A stretch of 64,000 nt of DNA from assembly GCA_004154925.1 (NCBI GenBank), contig QJNS01000026.1, positions 372,001 through 436,000 of the forward strand. Direction: 5' to 3'. Within the stretch, counting starts at the first letter, position 1; each line of letters opens with the position of its first letter. Below are positions 10,627 to 23,555 of this stretch, one piece after another. This DNA is from Monosporascus cannonballus (lineage: Eukaryota > Ascomycota > Sordariomycetes > Xylariales). Under the pieces are notes generated by a model. The model saw only the letters and a list, made by a program, of their open reading frames with translations. It ran no database searches and was not told the DNA's origin. Position numbers and translations under genes: made by a program.

Positions 10627-13600
10627 TTGGCTCGTTTTTCTAATTTCTTCAAAGTCACTCAAATACCGCTCCACAACGCTAAATATTAACCAATCAAATC
10701 CCAAATCCCCGTAACGGGCTAACGAGGCCTAAGTTATAATTACGCAAAAACGCTTTCGTTTGGCACTTTTGCTTTTTTAGAAAAACGAAAATTTATGATA
10801 ACTTAATAACAAAATATTTTTGTAACGATATATATATATTTATACGATTACCTCGAATATAGCTTATTATTAATACTATTTTAGTCCTGATTAAAACCCG
10901 TTTGTTACTTTTAAACCCTAACGTATTTATTAATTATAGCCCGAGCTTATTATGTTATTATGTCTTTTTTCAAAATATAACGAATCCGAATTTTCCCAGT
11001 TTTACCGCGTTACGCCCTTAAAACAGAATATACGTATACGTATATTAAAATTTTGGTATTAATATAAAAAATCTAATATAACGTTTAAAAATTCTATTCG
11101 TAATTAAGGTCTTTGCGAAAATAATAACTCATTGCATAATTCGATTATTCGAATTAACCGATTAATTAACGTCTTAAAAAAAGCAAATATGCGAAAAGTT
11201 ATTGGCATACGAAAGTTAATAAGAATTTCTAATTCCGGTTAATTAGGACCCCGTTATACGTAAATACTATAATATATTATACAGGAAATTTGTAATTTTT
11301 TCAAAAGGGCCTAAATTTCGCCGCCTACCAGAAAAAGTATTATTTAAAGTTAAAATAATTTATATTACCTTAAATAAAGGTTAACGTTTTATAAAAGCGT
11401 TTATTTTTAACTAGTTTAAATTTTTAAATAAAATGGTTATATACTTAAGAAAAGAAATGGCAATTATATAATGCGAAACGGAAAACAAAACGGTTTTATA
11501 ATAATAACGATCCGGACATTTTTACGTATCTTTTTTTTATGGTTTTAATTATTATAATTAAGATAATTTCCAATATTAATAACAATTATTTGCCTTATTG
11601 ATTAGGTAAGTTTTTATTATTTTTGGATTTATTACGGGATGGCATTAATATATTAAAAAGGCTAAATATTTGCGAAAGTTATTATACGTTAAATAAAAAT
11701 ATAATTCGGTTAATAAATAAAGCCAAAATAACCGTATTAATTCCTTTATAATAATATAATTTTAAGTAAAATAAGTTACGTTATATAACTAAGTATAATA
11801 AAATAATATTATACATTAATACAATAACTTTAATATTTAAAATTATATTCGTAATATAACGTTTTAATACGGTATTATTATACGGAATATTATTATTGCT
11901 TTTATTCGTTATTATAACCGTATTTTTAAAAAAAAAGTTAAAATAATTTATATTCCGGCCTAATTAGCATTATAAAGTAAAATGGTTTTATAAAACGTTA
12001 TAATAATATTTTAAATTACCTAATATTTTTTGTTAATTCGTAATTAATATTATCCGGATTTTATTCCTTACTTTTATTAATACGTTGTATAAGCGTAATA
12101 AGTAAAAATTCTCCGCTTTTCTCAAATTAAAACGTATACCATATAATAAATACCGTTCGATTTCGTTAAATATAATTAACGAAAACAAAAACATTATTAA
12201 CGGTACTTATAACATTTATTAAAAACTTTTCCAAGGGATATATAAATTTAAAAACAAATTTATTGGTTTTCGAAACGTTTTTATCTTATTTATAATAATT
12301 AGAAAACAATTAGTTATATTCGGAAAATATAGGCCAATTAAACCAAAACAATTAATTTATACGATAAAAAACGGTAATTCTTTTTTATTTCTGTTTTATT
12401 CCATATATAAATAAATTTTCTACTTATATTTATACGTACTTATTAATCCGATATTATAATTAAGACGCATAAAACATAAACAATTTTGGAAATAAATCGT
12501 TAATTTTTAAATAAAATAACATAATTATATTAAAAATTGCCAACATTTTACCTTTTCGAATCTTTTATCTTTTATATATATAATATTCGCATATTTGCGT
12601 TATTTTTATAGGAATTACGCGTCCGACATAAATTATTTATAATAAAAACGTTTAATATATATAAAGGTTTCTGAAATACCTCGATTAAAAACATTTTTCC
12701 GAAAGCCGAACTTACCAAATTCATAAAGTATATATGCTTTCGGTTAACCGTCGCCGAATTTAAATTTATTACGTATAATATGGTTTTAAAATATTTTGGT
12801 TAGGCCGAATAAATAAGGGAAATATTATAAGGTTTTAATTAAGATACGTTAATAAATAGGGATTTTTTTAACGAAAATCTTTTATTATTTTTTATTAATA
12901 ATTAATTACCTAGTAATATAAATAATTTAACGGACAATTCGTAAGTATTTTATTTTTTAATTCGGGAATATGGTTTACTTATGTTATTTTTTAAATAGCG
13001 TAATTTTAAGTAAAACGTACCGAATAAGGCCTTTTTAACGGATAACTACAAGGCCGGAAATATTTTTAATATGGCCGATATTCCATAAGACAATAACTTT
13101 TTTAACTTTATTAAAAATAATAACTAACCGTTAATCGATATCGTTTTTATTAATAAAAAGTTTCGAAATTATTACCGTTTTTTTTAAAAAAAAACCCAGG
13201 TTTATTTATATTTTTCGCAAATTATATGATATAACAATATTAGTTATATTAGGCGGCTAATACCGATATTATTATTTTTCTTTTATGGAACCGGTTAATT
13301 TAATTATGGTAAAAAAATATTTTATTTCGATTAAATATTATATGCTGCAATATTAAATGAAATATTCATTAATTTGATCTTAATATTAAATTTAATTCCG
13401 ACAAACTCGAAGAAAAAAATATATAAAGTATTTAATCGAAAAAATAAATATTATAATCTGTAACTTATTAGCGAATTCCGCCGATCGAAAAACAATATAC
13501 ATAACGTTAATATTATTTTTTTTAAAATTCGTTTCTAATTAAATACCGTATATCCCTATAACGCGAATTTTATACCCGTTATGCTTTTTCGCAAAATAAG

Positions 13601-13729
13601 CGCCACGTTATTCGGGATTTTCGTAACGAAATTTTCGAACGTACTTATTTTCTGTTTCGGAATTTCTGGCTTATTAAAGGATATCCGTTTTAAATTAACG
13701 GGAATAATTAAAAATCCGAAAATATTTTA

Positions 13730-14077
13730 GCCGCGGGCCGTAAAAATATGGAAATTAAATTTATCGATTTTAATAATACCGTACCTATTATTAATAACGT
13801 AAATGGGCTTAATTAACTGGATATGGTAAAAAACGAAAATTAATTTTTAAATAGCTTTAATCCAGTTGCTCGAAAAGCTTTTAATACCGAATTTGCTAAA
13901 AATAATTTGGTTCCGGACGATTACAAAATTTTATATGCGGAAAAAAGTTATAATCTTATAATACAGATTATCAATAATTTAATTAATAATTTTAATGAAG
14001 GCGCTCCGTTATTATTTTTATTATTATCAAATAAGCAAAATAAGGATTTATCGGATAAAAACGAACCGTTAATATAA
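13730..14077 (+). pseudogene. Decayed coding frame inside the 10.7-kb transposon, unknown protein
   Basis: One plus-strand frame runs 116 codons with only two internal TAA stops before its final TAA, in sequence so AT-rich that stops are expected far more often. It reads as an ordinary soluble protein: acidic and Asn-rich, with FNTEFAKNNLVPDDYK in the middle and a tail rich in Asn, Lys and Asp. Both internal stops would be CAA before RIP. The preceding 150 bases in the same region also look coding (RDFRNEIFERTYFLFRNFW). It is probably the C-terminal end of an element-encoded protein; I do not recognise the family. Confidence 0.4.
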
Positions 14078-17000
14078 TGTTTTACCTTTTTATTGTTTTA
14101 TACCTTATTATAAATATTATAATACTTATATTATGATTTTAATATTAATATAATTTTATTACTTACGTAATTTTAATTAATTAATTTTAAAATCGTTTTA
14201 TATATTACCGTAATTACTTAGTCGTTATATTAATTTAATTTATTCATTTCCGGTATTAAAACCGCAAATAAGAAAATAATATTTTACGATATGGCATGCG
14301 GCATAATTATTAATGAAATTAATATAAATAATTAGGTTTATAATTTACGGATTCCTAATCAATTATATATTATTTAAACGTTTTATTTTTCGTAAAGTTA
14401 TATAAAAATATTATATTATTTACAATTAAATATATTACATAATTTCGGGTTAACCCGTATATCCCGTTTGTAATTAATTTATTAATTAATATTTTTAAAT
14501 ACTTTCTAAAATCTTTTCCTTCCGTTTTACTTTTTTTGCGCATTATTATAATTTATACATTAATAATTTTTTTACGTTTTCGGATTCTAAAATCTTATTT
14601 ATTTTAGGCGTAATATTTACGTTTAAATCGCCTTAAAAAAATTTTCGGATTATATAATAATGCCAAATATTTGGAAATTACGCATAAATAATTTTTGCCG
14701 TATTTTCTTACGTAATTTATATATTTATTATCCGTATAACCCTATAAATTATAATATTTATACAATAGCTATATAATATATATTTCTTAATTAAACGGTT
14801 CGATTTATAACATTATAAACGTTTTTTCGCATTATTTATACGGTATCCGGTTTATATAACTTTTTTGTTAAATTACGAAAACCGTAATTAATTAAAAATC
14901 CATAATTAATTTAATATTTTAATAATTTATAAGGCCGGTATAATCCGTTATAACGTAAATTTTATTTTGCCGGTTATTATTACGGAAAATATCCTAAACT
15001 ATATTATTAATATTTAATATTTATATAAATACCGTATTTTTCCGTATTAAAACATTTTATTCGTAATATAAACTTTTTGTAATATTACCGAATTTACATA
15101 TTTTTAATAATTATAAGATTTTCTTAATTAATATGTATTTATATTAATGCCAAAACATAAAATACTTATTTCTTTAAATTTTCGGTTATATTAATATAAT
15201 CTTATAATATATACCTAATATTTGGAATTAATTACGTATAATATATATTTTCCGTAAAAAATATTTTATATTTTAAAATAATCAAATATTCTTTAGTTAA
15301 TACGAAAATATTTTAATTAGGATTACGCCGTTGGTTTTACCTTTTTGCAAATTATTTTAATATCGGTTTTGGTTACTTTTTGATCCGAGATCTTATTATC
15401 CGTTTTTAAGGTTTTTCTTTGGGGGCAAATTATTTTTCGAGGATATTATTAGCGAATTTAACTTTTTTAGCCGGGCGAATAAGGTTTTTTAAGTTTGTTC
15501 GGAATACATTATCGGGAGCCATAACGGAAATTGCTTTTATTATATTGGCCAAATATTTATTTACCTTTTATAATATCGTAAAATATATAAAAATATATAT
15601 TATAATATAAATTTTAGGTACTAAATAAAAAAACTTAATTAATAATTATTATATCGTACATAATGTAATTTTATATATTAAAATATAACAGGTATTTAGG
15701 ATTATAAAAAACTATATTTAAATAAATAATATTAATTATATATCAAATAATTATAATAATTATATTTAATATATATTTAATCGAAATAATTTTATAAATT
15801 ATATTAAGAAATTTATAATAAAATATAAATTTAGTAAAATATATATATAGTTATTAGGTTTCTTTTTTATATATTATTATTTCGTTATAAAGAATTAACG
15901 TTAATTTTTTTTATTTATATTTTAGATTTTAATTAAGTTAAATTTATATCGGTAAATTTATAATATTATTAAACTTTCTAATTATAATTATTTATTTATA
16001 TATGCCCAATATTACGCAATTATTATAATAATATTACTGTTATTTAATAAAATAAAATATTATGATCATATTTAGAAAATATATAACGATTTAACAAAAA
16101 ATTAAAGCGTATATAAAAATCGTAACAGGATTAAATTAATTTTCGATACGAATTATATTAATTATAATAGTATTTTCCGTATTTTATTTCCTATTATATA
16201 TATTAATTTTTTAAATTTTGCCCTAATTTATAAAATAAGCGTTCTTTAAGCCAAACGATTATTCGACAAAATCATAATACCATGCGGTTTTTATAAGGTA
16301 AATTTTATTATTATATGTCAAAAAACGTAAGTTATGTACCGTTATATATATATTAAAATATATTTTACTTATAATAATTCCGAAATAATATTAAAATAAA
16401 TATTACGAGATCTTAATTATGCATATATAATTTATAAAAAGTTTATAAAAATACATTTATGTATTTTAACGATTTTTAAATTTCGTTTTTATTAAACCCC
16501 GAAAATGTTATTAAATAATATATAATATTATTTGTTTTTTTATATTAAAATATAATAATAAAATTATCGATATGGATAATACGGATTATTAAATAATAGG
16601 TTTTTAGAATTACGAAATAAATATTCTTTATATTATAAATTTAACCGGCGTATATTTTTTTTAAAAAACCGTATAATTCGGGCTATTAGCCGTTTTCGAG
16701 AATTTATAATTTATAATAATTTACATAATATAAATAATATTAAAACTATAGTAATCTTATGGTTCCGATTAGAAAAAATACAAAACTGCAATATATCTTA
16801 TGGTATATGTTATATAAACGTTATTTTTATAATATTAAACGAAAAGAAAGTCCGTAATTATATACAGTTGGTTACCGAGTAAATAACCTTATATAAAAAT
16901 TGGATTTTTAGGTACCGCGGCATATTTGGTACTAGTATTAAGGATTTCGGCGGTTATCCGGAATATCTAACTGTTATTATACCTATATAGGATTTTAATA

Positions 17001-20000
17001 TAAAAGAATTCCTAAAACCAGCCGGGGATCCAGTTATGCCGACAAAGGGAAAACGCGATAAAGAAAAAAAAATAAAATCCGGCCGTTGACCTTTATTAAA
17101 GGAACTAAAAAACTTTAATTCGAAAAAGAAATAACTACCAAAATCTTTAACAAAATAATAACAAAATATACGGTCGGTTTCGAAAAATATTAATTAAGAC
17201 CGTACGTTAACAAATATTAATTTTAGTTACAAAAAGATAAGATTATAAAACATAATTAATAAGGATTTATTATAAACCCCGAATTTTAAACGTTTCAAAT
17301 TAATATTTAAAGAAAAACGAACGCCGGAATAACTGTATTAATGGCGAAAAAATGGCCTTCCTAATATGGGCGAAAAATTATCCATATTATTTATTTACTC
17401 GTATAATCGATTTTCCATCCCAATTATTCGACCCGAACCAAAATACCTTAAAAGTTAAAAAAAATAAAAATATTTCAAAAATTAATATAACAAATTCGAA
17501 AAAAAAGACCGGAAAACAGGATTTAAAAAATTCTAGTTTAACGCCGTAAATTAAGGGCTATAAGTTAAAAAAATAATTTAGTAATAATTACGATAAATTA
17601 TAATTCGAATTACGTAATATAAAATTTCGTTAATTTTTTTAATTAAAAAAATTTATTATATATTTATTATAACATATAATTAATTCGGATCAAAACGAAT
17701 AAATATCCCGTATAAAATTTAATAAATTGAAAATTAAATAAAAATAACGAATTTAATAAATAAATAATATATTAATAATTTTAATTAATATTATATAAAT
17801 ATTTATAATTATCGCGTTTTACGACCATAACGCCGCGCCAAAACCGAACGCATTTTTTGCTAGCGGCCTTAATTAAAACCGGCAGAATTTCGTTTTTTGT
17901 TTTTTAACCTAATATCGCAATTATTTTTTAATTTGCCATTATTACTATTATTTAATAAGTATCGTTTATTCCTAATGCGCGATTTCTTAATTTCGATAAG
18001 AATTATTATTTCGGCTTTCTTTTCCGATATATTATTTATAATATCGGGTTACGGATTGTTACGTTTTGGTAACGCCGGCAATTCCGGTAACAATATAAAA
18101 ATCAACGAATTATGTAAATATAAGTACAATAATAAAAACGGGGCTAAAAAATTAAAAATATTAAGAAATGTTAAATTTTGTATTAATATTATAAATAAAA
18201 AAGATAAAGCAAATTTTTAATTAGGATTATTTAATACGTCGCGAATTACGTATATAAGTATAGGCGTTACTATAACAGAAATTACGATTCCAAATCGCGA
18301 AAACGTATAAATTATATACCGGTTTGGTATTTAAATTATTAGAATTACCGTTAAATCGTCGGCCGCCGGTTTAAATCAAACGACCGTATGCGGTATGCCT
18401 TAATTAGGACCAGATGTAATTTACGGCGGCCTTATTATTTTTTCCGATATTTATTAAGCTTATAACGCAATAATAATCCGTAATCTATATAAATCGGTTT
18501 GCGGTATAAAAATATAGCGCCGTTATTTGCGATTAAATAAATTCTGCGGTTGACGGAAAATTATTTATGTTTTTTGAAAAATAGAAAATATAACTTTTTT
18601 ATATATTATATATAATATAAAAAATAAGCGGTTTTTCAAAATGTCCTAATATTAGTATTTATCGAACCCGGGGATTACTTTAATTAATTCGATTATATTT
18701 TAAATTAAATATAAATCTTTAATTTCGTTCAATTTATTCGGAAATTTATTAAATAAAAATTATTTAAGTTTAATAAAAATAAATATTTATTTTGCTTTTT
18801 TATTACCAAATGGAAATAACTATATAAAAAGTAATTCGTTCGTTTATCGTTTATACCAGGATATTATTATTTTTTAAATAGCTGCCTTTATTAAACCGGC
18901 TTTTAATTATTTTTATACGAATATTTTCAAATTTAAGGACTCGGGTATATAAAGGAAATTAAGCGTATATATATTATAATAAAAATTAACCGGAATTAAG
19001 TTATTACGGTCCTTTTTTAATATAATAATTTTGTTTTTTTAATATATTAAAATTACCTTACGTATATATTTGCCGTTAAATAATACGTATTATAAAGGCC
19101 TTGTTTTTATTCCGTGCCGTAAATTAAAATTACTTTATTTCGGAAATTTAAAGATAATATTTTAACTGGCCGAAAATTAAAATTAAAATTCGATAATTAT
19201 TTCGTTTTAATCGAGATTATTTGCGATAAATTACGTATTGTTTTTCTTATTATTTCAATCCGTTATATCGCTTTTTATTACGATCTTTATATTCTTATAA
19301 GTATTACGGTTTTTAATTTACCGGGTTTAAATTCTTTTCGTTATTTTATCATTATTTAAAATAAACGGTTTGGTTTTATATTTATTAAATACTTAATAAA
19401 ATATAAATAATATAACTTATTTATAATTAATTATATTTAATTATTTATAATTACGAATTGTTTCATTAAATTATTATTATAAATTTATAATTAAAAAGTT
19501 TTACGGTATATTTTATTATATTATTTAATTAATATTTAAAATATTTATATTTAATCCCAAAACGACAATAAATATAATAATATAAATAAAATTTTCCGAT
19601 TACTTTAAATTATTATATATTTAAATTTAATTTCCGTAAAGTATTTCGGAATTATAAAATTTAATAATTTTTTTATAACTTTCGATAAATACCTCCAGTT
19701 TATTATAATTTTAATTAGGTAATTATAGATATCCATAATATTTGTTATATTATTAATATAAATAATAATTTTAAGAATCAAATATAAGTTATTAATTTAA
19801 ATTAAAAAGATATTATTTAATGGCCCGAATATACTAATTATTAAAAAATCGAAATATTTTTAATTTAAACGTTAACTTTTACGTATAAGGAAAATAATAA
19901 TATTAATTTTAAAACGATTAATATTAAAATGTCGGATTTCCGCCTTATAATTATATCCAATTAGGCTACCGATTTTATGAAAGCCGTTATATTTCGCGAT

Positions 20001-21110
20001 TTTCTTTTATAATATTATTCGTAATTATTATATATATAAATTAATATATATAAATAAGGAAAATAAAAGGTAAATTACGGATATTAACATATTTAAACCG
20101 GAAAATTTATTATTCCGATAATAAATATATTTTGTTAAATAATAATTAAATTATATCGTTATTTAAAAATCAAATTTAATATAATAATTTGAAATTAATC
20201 GTTCGATATTTATTTAAAATTAAAAATAATATAATTATGTTATTTAGTAATTATATTGTCAAATATTTTTAAATTAAGCTTTTTCGTATTTACGGATATC
20301 AAAATAAAAGCAAAATATGGAATTATTAATATAAAAATTAGTTATTTTTCCGTTAATTTAATTAATAATATAACTTGGATAATAATTAAATTGGTTACTA
20401 ACGAAAAGGTTTAAATAATTCAGGATTTTTTAAAATTTATTTTAATAACGAAAAAATCTGAAGTTTTCTGAAAACAAAATTATATATTGTATTAATTTAT
20501 TTTTTCCGTAAAATACGGCCTTACTTATTAAATATAACGCCTAATATAAGGCGAATAAACCGACGGCATAAAATTTCTATAAGGTTATCGGCCGTATATA
20601 TAATATTAGCATATAGGTTAATTATATTTATATTAATAAAAAACCCGTAAAAGTACCGAATAAAAATAAACGTTTTATTTTAAAAGGCTAAATATTCGAA
20701 ACATTAAAGTATTTATTTTAAACTTTCAAATATATTATGCGCAATTAATTAATTAAAAAACAAATATATTTTAAAATTTATTATAAGCGACCTTAAGCCT
20801 TATATATTATTATTTCGGCTTATAAGGTTATATTATTATTATATTGGCCTAAAAGGGATAAAAAATCATAACGGGTATTAATTGTAAATTTAAGCCATTT
20901 TTCTTTTTTAATACTTAATTTTTCGTTTTAATTAGGATTAAAAATATATTACAAAATAAAGATTTTAATTTTGCGCTAAATTATAAAACTTATAACGCTA
21001 AGAACTTTGTAATTAATATATATTACAAAAATTATTATTAATGATTTTTACGAATTTATATAAAACGGTATTAATTAAGGCGAAAAAATTACAATTTGTT
21101 ATCAAGTTTT

Positions 21111-21255
21111 ATTTTGGAGGTTTTATTATTTTTATAGAAATAATTCTTTAAGGGGTTTAGTTAATACATTAAACCCCTTGCAGATATTTCTTAATCAAAA
21201 GCTATAGCTGTGGCTACGGCTGCTGCGCCGCGGGCGCAGCCACAACCTCCAAAAT
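21111..21255. repeat. Cluster of subterminal palindromes near the right end
   Basis: Three stems are nested or side by side. ATTTTGGAGGTT (21,111-21,122) pairs with AACCTCCAAAAT (21,244-21,255). AAGGGGTTTA (21,150-21,159) pairs with TAAACCCCTT (21,170-21,179). CTGCGCC (21,223-21,229) pairs with GGCGCAG (21,233-21,239) around a 3-base loop, flanked by TGTGGCT/AGCCACA. The outer and the GC-rich stems recur at 42,586-42,730 in the second copy. They probably form transposase-binding or hairpin structure near the terminus. Confidence 0.6.
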
Positions 21256-21279
21256 GGGGTCCTGATCACGATAAGGCAA
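21256..21279. repeat. Right terminal inverted repeat of the 10.7-kb transposon
   Basis: Read inward from 21,279 it starts TTGCCTTA, then TCAGGACCCC. The copy ending at 42,750 reads TTGCCTCA, which is closer to the left end's TTACCTCA. Confidence 0.65.
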
Positions 21280-21287
21280 TCTGGTCC
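21280..21287. repeat. Right 8-bp target-site duplication
   Basis: TCTGGTCC, identical to 10,595-10,602. Confidence 0.8.
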
Positions 21288-21480
21288 TAGATTACTTAGA
21301 TTACCTAGATCAATTAGATTACCTCGAAAACCAAGCTTCCTTCTCCGGGGTTTAGCCGTAACAGGTCCGCACTAGGCTTTAAAGGTAGGTCTCTTGGAGA
21401 CAGGAGCTCCTGCTCCTATAATATAAGTGCGTAATTATTGTTAAAAATCTTGTAAATAAAACCGGATAATGAAATAACAA
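21288..21480. other. Less decayed flank with short AGATTAC/GATC repeats
   Basis: The first 40 bases repeat TAGATTAC-like units, as does the left flank (ATATGATCTATGTGATTTATATGATC at 10,571 onward), so the transposon entered a low-complexity site. Then about 100 bases of balanced composition follow with no frame or motif, including AGGAGCTCCT at 21,406-21,415. Confidence 0.4.
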
Positions 21481-23555
21481 GGTAAATATTTTTATCGATA
21501 TGCTTTATAAAGATTTAAAAGATAATATAAAAAAATATTTTAATCAAACAATGAATTATTTTAATGAAATATATTATAAATATAATTATGTTCGATAAGC
21601 GATAATGTAAATGATAAAAGAAAAAATCTATGTTTTACGATTTAGAAATATTATATCTAACTAGGGAAAATAACGATATATATTTTTTATTTTTATAAAA
21701 TAATACCGTGATATATAGAACTTACTATTATCTAAAAACGAAATTAAAACCAAATTATATATTTTAATTACGGTAAAATAGAACATTAGGGTTATATTTG
21801 CTGAAAATGCAAAAGGATTTAATGAAATATATAGATTCTAGAATTTAACTATTAATAATAAAATAACTAAAAACATAATAATAAATTTATGAATATAATT
21901 CAAGCTTAGTATAAATAGGGGCCGTTACGATAAGAAATATAATATAGAATGCGAAATACCAAAAAGCTAATTTAAAAAGCGTTGAAAAAACAACATAATG
22001 CATTAAGAGAATAATGAAGAAAATATCTAAAATAGACGAAAATTATATGCTCTGAAATTCCAGATTAGCAAGAACGGATATACGCTATATATTATAAATA
22101 ACAAAAATATCCAGTATATAACGAATAACAGAACTTTACTTGTTAACGTATTTCACGTATATATAAAATGAGATCCGATTATTTTTAAATAAACTAGAAA
22201 TAATAAGATAAATAAACAATAATATGCATATTTACAAATTTTTATTTTTTAAAACGATATTAATAAACAAACCGCTTTATAAATTAGCTAAAAGGAAAAT
22301 AATACCCGTAAAAACATTAATTTTTGTTGTTAATACAATTATTAATTTTCGAAAATATTAATTTAATATATCAGCAACATATTGTTAAAAGTTTATAACG
22401 GATTTTTATATAGAATTAATATTAATTATGAATCCCGCTAAAACAAAGATAGCAAGATAAAATTTCGAATTTCTAAACGAACAATGTAACACAATAATAC
22501 AAGTATAATAAAATACGATATTATAAAATAAATAAATTAGATAATTATTTAATATAGAAATTATAATAAAATAAAAATAATTACGATAATTCAAAAAGGA
22601 AATACATCGATAAAGATAAGAAATAAAATATCTTAATTTGTTATATATGTAAATATAAATAAGATTTAACAAATTTAAAAGAAATATAAAAATATCCATA
22701 AAAAAGCTGTAAAATAACGAAATCTAAAAAGATTAAGAAAGGTTTTTGAAAAACTGTTTAAAGGTAATAATAAAAGCCGTTGTTAGCTTTATCATCTTAA
22801 ATATACGAATAAGAATATATTAATATATCATTCTAATAAATTGTAGAATTCTACGCGGAATTTATATTACACTAAACGTTATTATTAAATTGAATGTATT
22901 ATAAATATACAAATTGAAATGTTACACAATTACAAATAACAACAGTTAGAATTCCGCTTACGATAAAAGAAAAATTAAATACAAAATTGATATTTTAATA
23001 GTTTTATTAAAAGACCATATTATTAAATAGATTTCGATGTTGTTTTATAAAAGAATTACGATATACATTTTATAGTATAATGGATATATTAATTCATTGT
23101 TTTATATAATAACAAAGTTAATCAAATAAAGTTTAAAAGAAATAAGATTTTAATATTCAATCGGAAATAAAAGCCAATATAAATATAAAGATAAGATATA
23201 TATCTTTTTAGTAAAACCATAAAATATGAAACGATATAAGTAGTACAAAATATAATATATTATTGTTATTACTAAAGCAAGGTTTAAACAATTGAATAAT
23301 AATTTATAATAATAATTCGAAATATTAAAAATCTTAATTAATATATTACAACAATACTTTAAATATAATTAATTTTGGAAACAAATATATTTCATATTAA
23401 TAAAATATAACCATTAAAATTAGGAACTAACCTTTAAAAGAATTTGGTTTATGAATTTTGACTTTATTTATAATCTTGAATAATAAATTACACGCTTGTA
23501 AAACATATTTTAAAAGATTTCGATAATAGAAATATAAGTTTGATTTTGAAAAGTA
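21481..23555. other. Very AT-rich stretch, probably the 5' part of the following Gypsy element
   Basis: No LTR start, zinc knuckle or stable frame could be identified. By position it should hold the 5' LTR, gag and protease of the plus-strand Gypsy whose RT starts near 23,560, but decay is too strong to read them. The 97-codon minus frame at 22,406-22,699 is low-complexity (Ile/Tyr/Phe/Leu) and not a gene. Confidence 0.4.

Larger units (their letters stand above)
10603..21279 (+). mobile_element. 10.7-kb DNA transposon with terminal inverted repeats, RIP-decayed, superfamily unassigned
   Basis: The ends form an imperfect inverted repeat: TTACCTCA...TCAGG.CTCC at 10,603-10,626 against TTGCCTTA...TCAGGACCCC read inward from 21,279. 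That is 16 of 24 positions identical, plus three differences of the C/T or A/G type. Perfect 8-bp direct repeats (TCTGGTCC) abut both ends. The interior is over three-quarters A+T with hardly any open frames. A related, internally deleted copy lies at 39,835-42,750 in the same orientation and shares the exact right end, which supports the border. Eight-base duplications are known for hAT and for the large KDZ (Kyakuja/Dileera/Zisupton) elements. The size argues for a large-element group, but no transposase motif could be read, so the superfamily stays open. Confidence 0.7.

Noticed and set aside
17897..18220. 107-codon plus-strand frame in the 10.7-kb transposon
   Set aside because: Low-complexity Phe/Leu/Ile then Asn/Lys composition dictated by A+T content; no RIP-type stops pattern or homologous frame in the second copy.
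10603..21279. Helitron interpretation because of the GC hairpin near the 3' end
   Set aside because: The element ends GGCAA rather than CTRR, has inverted termini and makes an 8-bp duplication; Helitrons make none.
21288..21480. Possible LTR or tRNA in the less decayed flank
   Set aside because: No TG..CA pair, no A/B box or cloverleaf could be formed; only short AGATTAC repeats.
22406..22699. 97-codon minus-strand hydrophobic frame
   Set aside because: Ile/Tyr/Leu/Phe-only composition in very AT-rich DNA; looks like a membrane protein only by chance.
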